A stretch of 9,267 bases of DNA, from NCBI GenBank assembly GCA_900552315.1, contig URZM01000078.1, positions 1-9,267 on the forward strand, given 5' to 3'. Every line of letters starts with the position of its first letter. Position 1 is the stretch's first letter. Made by a program: the position numbers and the translations under genes. Shown here piece by piece: positions 4,954-9,267 of this stretch. The notes under the pieces were generated by a model. It was not told where the DNA came from. It made no database searches and saw only the letters and a program-made list of their open reading frames with translations. The stretch is from an uncultured Bacteroidales bacterium. GTDB lineage: Bacteria; Bacteroidota; Bacteroidia; Bacteroidales; Muribaculaceae.

Positions 4954-4967
4954 TTTGCGGTGTGTCC
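4933..4967 (-). terminator. Intrinsic terminator of the gldK-gldN operon
   Basis: On the minus strand GGACACAC (4967-4960) pairs perfectly with GTGTGTCC (4947-4940) over a 12-nt loop and is followed at once by seven T (4939-4933). It lies 106 nt after the gldN stop. The textbook layout makes termination likely, although a T-run next to TAACTTTG is also common in Bacteroidota promoters. Confidence 0.65.
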
Positions 4968-4990
4968 TCATGGAAAGGGTTGGGAATAGA

Positions 4991-5072
4991 ATGGTTTGTG
5001 TCTCAGCGTGGTGGGGCGGGGTGTGGTGTGGTTGGACTTGTCGGTCGGGTTGGGGTTGACGGAGGGAGGGGG
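4991..5072 (-). other. C-rich, G-poor 3' trailer of gldN (rut-like; G4 motif on the + strand)
   Basis: Directly after the gldN stop, the transcript is more than half C with about one G in ten, the composition typical of Rho-loading sites. The opposite strand is G-rich, and 5047-5072 holds four runs of three or more G (loops of 2, 8 and 1 nt), a relaxed G-quadruplex motif. Either could help end the operon's transcription together with the hairpin downstream. Composition is seen; function is inferred. Confidence 0.3.
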
Positions 5073-6233
5073 CTATTTCTTGCGGCGGCGTACGGACTTC
5101 TCGGCGGCGGAGTTGGGCGCGCCGGGGTCGGAGCTGCTTACCTTGGAACGTGCAGGCTTCTTGTTGCTGCGGCGCGTGGTGGATTTCTTCTTGGTGGTGG
5201 AGGCGCGCTTGGAGCGTACGGAGCTTTTGCGCTCGCCGTTGTCCACGCGCTCGGCCACCTCGGTGGAGTCGGCGCCGGCTTCCAGGGCGGCTTCCATCTC
5301 GGCCTTGCGCTCCTGTTCGGCCAGGAACTCCTCGCGGGTGGGCACCCAGAGGTCTTTGTCGAAGGCGCGGAGACGCTGCTCTATGCTGTCCTGGGCATGT
5401 TTCAGGTCGTCGGGGTCGGGGTGCATCTGCACCAGGGAGAGGTTGCGCAGGTTCTGGGTCTTGTATATGTCGCCCTTGTAGAAGCCGAGGTTGAAGTAGT
5501 CGTCAAGGCTGTAGAGGGGGAGGTTGTTGTCGTCGGTGAGGAAGACGTATTGCTGTGCCATGTAGGGGCGCAGCTGGTCGAACTTGACCCAGAACATGGG
5601 ATAGCGGTTCTCGCCGCCGAAATCGCCGTAGCGGTTGAGCACGGGGCAGATGGCCTCCACGCGGGTCTTCATCTCGTTGGAGCGCTTGTCGAACTCCCAT
5701 TTCTCTATGATGTAGTAGTTGAGGACCTGTGTGGTGGGTACGTCGGCCTCCTCTATGGTGATGGCGCCGCCGTTGCGTCCGGAGCCTGTGGTCTGGTAGT
5801 ATATGCCGAAGCGGTCGAGCATCTCGGGGACGTTGACCTGGTATTTCTCGGTGAAGACCTCGCGTCCGTCCAGGTACTCGTAGGCGGGCACCTTGCCTTC
5901 GGTGACGAGGCGCAGTATGAGGCGGAAGAGGTTCTCCTTGCCGTCGACCACGTCCTCGGGGAAATAGAGGGGGGCGTTCTCGTCCTTGCTGAGGTCGATC
6001 TGGCGGTATATCACCCTCATCCAGGAGAGGTCGGCGTCATGCGGCTCCTTGGCGTCGTAGAAATTCTGCATCCTCTCGGTGATCTTGACCCCGGCGTCGG
6101 CCTCGGTCTTGCCACGGCGCTTGCGGTCCTTGCCGGAGCGGCGTGTGACACCTCCGGCGTTCTCCACCTGGGCCAGGCTCACGGCGGTGGCCAGAATCAG
6201 TGTGCCTGCTATTATGGGACGTAATATCTTCAT
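5073..6233 (-). CDS. gldN: Type IX secretion protein GldN (PorN)
   Basis: 386 residues. A signal peptide (residues 1-21, ending SLAQ) exports it to the periplasm, where GldN/PorN binds GldK/PorK in the ring beneath the outer membrane that is needed for type IX secretion. The conserved core runs from about 50 to 300: it includes WMRVIYRQIDL (71-81), PLYFPE, the YYIIEKWEFD stretch (173-182), ICPVLNRYGDFG (195-206) and PMFWVKFDQLRPY (212-224), all typical of the family. Start ATG 6233 lies 27 nt after the gldM stop, last in the operon. The oddity is the tail: residues 335-386 hold 20 Lys/Arg among 52, mixed with Ser and Thr, and the mature N-terminus is also basic (RRSGKDRKRRGK). The protein is therefore longer than I would expect for the family. 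Identification is firm; the tail's role is unknown. Confidence 0.95.
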   Translation of the reverse strand: MKILRPIIAGTLILATAVSLAQVENAGGVTRRSGKDRKRRGKTEADAGVKITERMQNFYDAKEPHDADLSWMRVIYRQIDLSKDENAPLYFPEDVVDGKENLFRLILRLVTEGKVPAYEYLDGREVFTEKYQVNVPEMLDRFGIYYQTTGSGRNGGAITIEEADVPTTQVLNYYIIEKWEFDKRSNEMKTRVEAICPVLNRYGDFGGENRYPMFWVKFDQLRPYMAQQYVFLTDDNNLPLYSLDDYFNLGFYKGDIYKTQNLRNLSLVQMHPDPDDLKHAQDSIEQRLRAFDKDLWVPTREEFLAEQERKAEMEAALEAGADSTEVAERVDNGERKSSVRSKRASTTKKKSTTRRSNKKPARSKVSSSDPGAPNSAAEKSVRRRKK

Positions 6234-6260
6234 TTTTAAGTGTCGGTGTTTTAACGTTAA

Positions 6261-7850
6261 TTAGTTGAGGGCCACCTGTATGGGGGGCACGTCGCGGGTT
6301 ATGCCATCGGGACCTTTGGCCTTGATGTTGGATATGAAGAAGGTCTTTCCGGCCTTCATGCGCTTGAACTGCTCGATCTGCCTGGCCGAGAAGGAGGCTC
6401 CCGCGCTGTTCTCGGGGATGGCGTTGCCCATGGAGTCGAACACCACGGTGGAGAAGGACACCACCTGGTAGGTTATATTGAGGATGCCGTCGTCGAGCGC
6501 GGCTCCGATGCCGGAGGCGCTCATGAGCGCGGCCTTGGATATGCGGCGGGGTGAGCCGGAGTAGTGGACCACGTTGCCGGAGCCGTCGCGTATGGGGATG
6601 AAGGCGAGCGGGTCGGGCAGCTTGCGCACACGGAATGTCATGGAACCGAGGTTGACGGTGCGTCCCTCCATGTTTGCGCTTACGGAAATCACCGCTTCCT
6701 GCCCTACGGAGGAGGAGCGGGCCACCCAGGTGTCTCCGTTGCGGGTCAGCGACCCGTTGGTTATGGAGGCGCTCAGGGCGCTCATTGGTATGCCCGGGGC
6801 GGAGATGCTGATGGGGTTGTCGATGCCGGCGTACAGCACGTTCATCATGGTGGGCGAGATGGTGGCCATAGGCTCGATCACCGTGTACGAGGACTTGAAG
6901 GGGAACTTGCTCAGGGAGCCGTCATGCTTGGCCACCTCAATGTATCCGGAATACTCGTGCTGACCCAGGCCTGTGGCCGAGAATGTGTATTTGCCGCCTC
7001 GAATCTCGCGGCCTCCGATGTAGACACGCGGCCTGCTGGTGGAGTCCACTGCCGCGAGCACTATGTCGGCCTCGTATTGGCCACCCTGCATCACCATGGT
7101 GGTGTGGGGTATGACGTAAGCGCTCATCTCGTTGGCCATCACTACGTCTGGCGGAATCTCGTCGCCGTAGTCTATGGAGTTGATCACCGAGGAGAGGGCC
7201 TCGCTCTCGGTCTGCCGCAAGTTGTTCTGCAGATGAGTGAGGTATGTTATGGCGACAATGACCGGCATGTTCTCGAAATTGGACTGCTCCCAGGTGGCGG
7301 CGGCCTCTATGCCCGGCCGTTTTGAGACTGCGGTGCTGAGCATGTTCGCCACGGCTTGCTTCTTCTGAGGGTCGTCGATCTCGGCGAGGATGAACTCGCG
7401 GTATAGGTCGAGACGCTCGCGCAGCTTCTTCCCGCGCTGGGTGGTGGGGTCGAGCATGGTCACGCTCGAAGCCTCGAGGTCATCCTGGTTCACGAGGTTC
7501 ATGTAGTCGGCCTGGGGACCGTCGGCCTGCCGGGCTATGAGCACCTTGAGCTGCTCTATCTGGTTGTACAGGGTGTCGGTCATGGAGCGCACCTTGATGC
7601 CGCGCTCCATCCAAGGGCCCACCACCTCGGGGTTCTCGCGGTAGAGGTCCTCGAGGTAGCGGAACTGTGCGCGGTTCTTCTCGCTCATGTTCTCGCTGGT
7701 GCGCTGCAGGCCTGCCTGCACCTGGCTGAAGCCGTTCAGCACGTCGCTGCTGACGTTCAGGGCCAGCATCGCCGTCAGGACGATGTACATCAGGTTTATC
7801 ATCCTCTGGCGAGGCGACATCCTGGCTACGTTGTTGCTTCCTCCTGCCAT
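6261..7850 (-). CDS. gldM: Type IX secretion motor protein GldM (PorM)
   Basis: 529 residues, close to the usual family length of a little over 500. The N-terminus MAGG...SPRQRMINLMYIVLTAMLALNVS is diagnostic: a short cytosolic segment and a single transmembrane helix (about 19-37). Arg14 and Tyr22 line up with Arg9 and Tyr17 of Flavobacterium johnsoniae GldM, residues near the membrane core of the GldLM motor. The rest is periplasmic and should form the elongated dimer of D1-D4 domains that reaches across the periplasm to the GldK-GldN ring. GldM turns inside a GldL pentamer, powered by proton flow. ATG 7850 lies 7 nt after the gldL stop, so coupled translation is likely. A TTAACGTTAA palindrome follows the stop. 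No defect seen. Confidence 0.97.
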   Translation of the reverse strand: MAGGSNNVARMSPRQRMINLMYIVLTAMLALNVSSDVLNGFSQVQAGLQRTSENMSEKNRAQFRYLEDLYRENPEVVGPWMERGIKVRSMTDTLYNQIEQLKVLIARQADGPQADYMNLVNQDDLEASSVTMLDPTTQRGKKLRERLDLYREFILAEIDDPQKKQAVANMLSTAVSKRPGIEAAATWEQSNFENMPVIVAITYLTHLQNNLRQTESEALSSVINSIDYGDEIPPDVVMANEMSAYVIPHTTMVMQGGQYEADIVLAAVDSTSRPRVYIGGREIRGGKYTFSATGLGQHEYSGYIEVAKHDGSLSKFPFKSSYTVIEPMATISPTMMNVLYAGIDNPISISAPGIPMSALSASITNGSLTRNGDTWVARSSSVGQEAVISVSANMEGRTVNLGSMTFRVRKLPDPLAFIPIRDGSGNVVHYSGSPRRISKAALMSASGIGAALDDGILNITYQVVSFSTVVFDSMGNAIPENSAGASFSARQIEQFKRMKAGKTFFISNIKAKGPDGITRDVPPIQVALN

Positions 7851-7857
7851 GTCGCGG

Positions 7858-8820
7858 TCAAGAATTAGGGTCCGCCGGTTTCGCGAACGGGTTTTCCACC
7901 TGGCCCTGGCCGGCGCCCATCATGGGGTTGTACATGTTTATGGTCATGGCCGTGATCATCTTTTCGTAGACGGAGTTGAGCTGCTTCATGTAGCGGGCCA
8001 TCTTCTCCGTCTCCTCGCAGTAACGCGAGCTTTCGTTGGCGCTCTTCTCGTACATGTCGCGTATGTCCTTGAGGCCGCGGTTCACTCGGTCTATGGAGTC
8101 GAGCTGGGAGGCTATGCTCTTGAGCTGTATCTCGTAAATGGTGTTGAGCCCGGAGACGTTGCGGTTCAGGGCCTCCATCTGCTCCACGTATCCGCCGGAG
8201 GACTGCTGTATGTTCTCGCTGTTCTCGGTGATGGCGGAGTATGAGCGGAGCAGGGTGGTGCTTACGGCGTTGAGCTGCTCGGTGGTGGAGCGTAGGGCCT
8301 GCATCTGCTCGGCTATGCCGGAGATTGACGTGAGATAGTCACGTGTGGCGGTGGTCAGCTCCGCCATCTGGGAGAGCTGTTCCGAGGCGGCGGCGAGCTT
8401 GCCTATGCTCTCGCGCAGCGAGAGAGTGTCTTCCTCGCTCAGGACCGGAGTGGCCGCCAGCGGGGATGCTGGCACGGGGGCGTATGCGTCGTCATAGCCT
8501 GTTTCCTCCATGGGCGTGCCGACGCCGTTTTCGAAATCGGGCCTGTCGGCGGAGTCATGGCTGTCGAGCACGGGAAACACCTCTTCCCAGGCATACTCCT
8601 TGGGGGGACGGTCGAAGGCCGTGAGTATGAACATGGCGATCTCGGTGCCCATGCCCACGCACAGCAGGGTGCTTCCGCCGGGCAGGTGGAGAATCTTGAA
8701 CAGGGCGCCCCAGATGACGATGGCGGCGCCTATGGAGTAGGCGAAATTGAAGAAACGCTGTCCCTTGCTGCCATGCAGGAAACGCTCTATGCCGTTGCCG
8801 AATTTTCTAATCTTTCCCAT
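7858..8820 (-). CDS. gldL: Type IX secretion motor protein GldL (PorL)
   Basis: 320 residues. Two transmembrane helices (about 24-46, FNFAYSIGAAIVIWGALFKILHL, broken here as FNFAYSIGAAIV plus IWGALFKILHL; and about 50-68) form the proton channel. Glu60, in GMGTEIAMF, is the one acidic residue I see inside the membrane part and aligns with a conserved GldL glutamate implicated in proton coupling. The remaining 240 residues are cytosolic: an acidic linker, then a long heptad-like stretch (about 130-300; LSQMAEL, EQMQALRSTTEQL, YVEQMEAL) that should form coiled coils. GldL assembles as a pentamer around the GldM dimer in the inner membrane. Start ATG 8820 begins the typical MGKIRKFGNGIERF. It lies 63 nt after gldK and 7 nt before gldM. 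Confidence 0.95.
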   Translation of the reverse strand: MGKIRKFGNGIERFLHGSKGQRFFNFAYSIGAAIVIWGALFKILHLPGGSTLLCVGMGTEIAMFILTAFDRPPKEYAWEEVFPVLDSHDSADRPDFENGVGTPMEETGYDDAYAPVPASPLAATPVLSEEDTLSLRESIGKLAAASEQLSQMAELTTATRDYLTSISGIAEQMQALRSTTEQLNAVSTTLLRSYSAITENSENIQQSSGGYVEQMEALNRNVSGLNTIYEIQLKSIASQLDSIDRVNRGLKDIRDMYEKSANESSRYCEETEKMARYMKQLNSVYEKMITAMTINMYNPMMGAGQGQVENPFAKPADPNS

Positions 8821-8883
8821 TTTGAGTTGTTTCTTTCGGGGTGAGGTGTATGGTGGTGTGTCTTGTGTGTGGTGTTATGTGCC

Positions 8884-9267
8884 TTACTTGCGGTTCTTGT
8901 TTTTGGTGCCTCGCGCGAAGCCGACCTGGCTGCGCACGTTTCGGAAGCCTATGTAGGAGCGCTGCTCGTTCTGGTACTCCCACTGGCGCAGGTCCGAGCG
9001 CAGGTTGTGCGCCACATCCTTCCAGGAGCCGCCGCGCACTATCTTGCGCTTCATCTTGTAGGGGTCCTCGAGGGCCGCGTCATATCGGTACTCAGGGTTC
9101 ATGTCGCTCGTCATCTTGTTGATGCTCTCCGTGTACGCCGTGGATGTCCACTCGCTCACGTTTCCCGCCATGTCGAAGAGTCCGAAATCATTGGGGGCGT
9201 ATGTGCCCACCTGGGCTGTGATGAGATGGCCGTCACGCACGAAATCACCCTCCAGGGGCTTGAAATT
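8884..9267 (-). CDS. gldK: Type IX secretion lipoprotein GldK (PorK), C-terminal part
   Basis: The frame is open from the right edge to TAA at 8884, giving the last 127 residues; the N-terminus with the lipoprotein signal lies outside the window. The frame does not begin at the internal GTG (9240): residues NFKPLEGDF precede it and belong to the family. Motifs of the formylglycine-generating-enzyme/sulfatase-modifying fold are clear: NDFGLFDMAGNVSEWT, KIVRGGSWKD and YIGFRNVRS. In GldK this fold is structural rather than enzymatic as far as is known; with GldN it builds the periplasmic ring beneath the outer membrane. A basic tail (RGTKNKNRK) ends the protein. It is the most upstream gene visible in the operon; a porP/sprF-like gene is often found before gldK in relatives. 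Confidence 0.95.
   Translation of the reverse strand, partial: NFKPLEGDFVRDGHLITAQVGTYAPNDFGLFDMAGNVSEWTSTAYTESINKMTSDMNPEYRYDAALEDPYKMKRKIVRGGSWKDVAHNLRSDLRQWEYQNEQRSYIGFRNVRSQVGFARGTKNKNRK

Noticed and set aside
4962..6224. A 420-codon open frame on the plus strand opposite gldN
   Set aside because: It is an antisense shadow caused by the GC-rich third positions of gldN: the product is mostly Val, Gly, Leu and Ala, lacks domains, and gldN is unmistakable.
6564..7325. A 253-codon plus-strand frame opposite gldM
   Set aside because: Antisense shadow; its His/Val/Gly-rich product resembles no protein and gldM is intact.

Overview
The window looks like chromosomal DNA of a Bacteroidota bacterium, most likely of the order Bacteroidales (possibly Muribaculaceae; this is a guess from gene types and moderately high GC). 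The evidence is a gldK-gldL-gldM-gldN type IX secretion operon, promoters of the Bacteroidota type (TTTG about 20 bp upstream of TAnnTTTG), starts without strong Shine-Dalgarno sequences, and a Bacteroidales-type 'TTLKRxxGY' regulator.

Layout, left to right. (1) 1-586, minus: a zinc-ribbon multi-pass membrane protein cut by the left edge. (2) 587-1052: a long intergenic stretch with a good minus-strand promoter at 962-993, implying a leader of about 370 nt with a strong nested hairpin at 735-812. (3) 1053-1490 and 1895-2692, both minus: two unrelated exported proteins of unknown function. Each has, just upstream of its promoter, an identical 25-bp element made of two GAAAAGGA half-sites 10 bp apart and ending on the -33 box. 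The spacer between these genes (1491-1894) also holds phased GTTTTCGG-like repeats, a GC hairpin, and an imperfect tandem repeat containing a 14-bp perfect inverted repeat. (4) 2838-4262, plus: a transmembrane Ser/Thr kinase with an intact catalytic core and an extracytoplasmic C-terminal domain. It diverges from 2692 and its promoter lies 9 bp from the second 25-bp element. (5) 4240-4830, minus: a small DNA-binding regulator, converging on the kinase with a 23-bp 3' overlap. (6) 4923-4967: an intrinsic terminator for the gld operon whose loop and T-tract also carry the regulator's promoter. (7) 5073-9267, minus: gldN, gldM, gldL and the 3' part of gldK, tightly spaced and certainly one operon.

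How they work together. GldL and GldM form the proton-driven inner-membrane motor of type IX secretion; GldK and GldN form the periplasmic ring next to the outer membrane. The middle block (two exported proteins, membrane kinase, regulator) may be a separate envelope-signalling module tied together by the shared operator. That is inference from promoter geometry and neighbourhood only. I saw no tRNA, rRNA, CRISPR array or insertion sequence.
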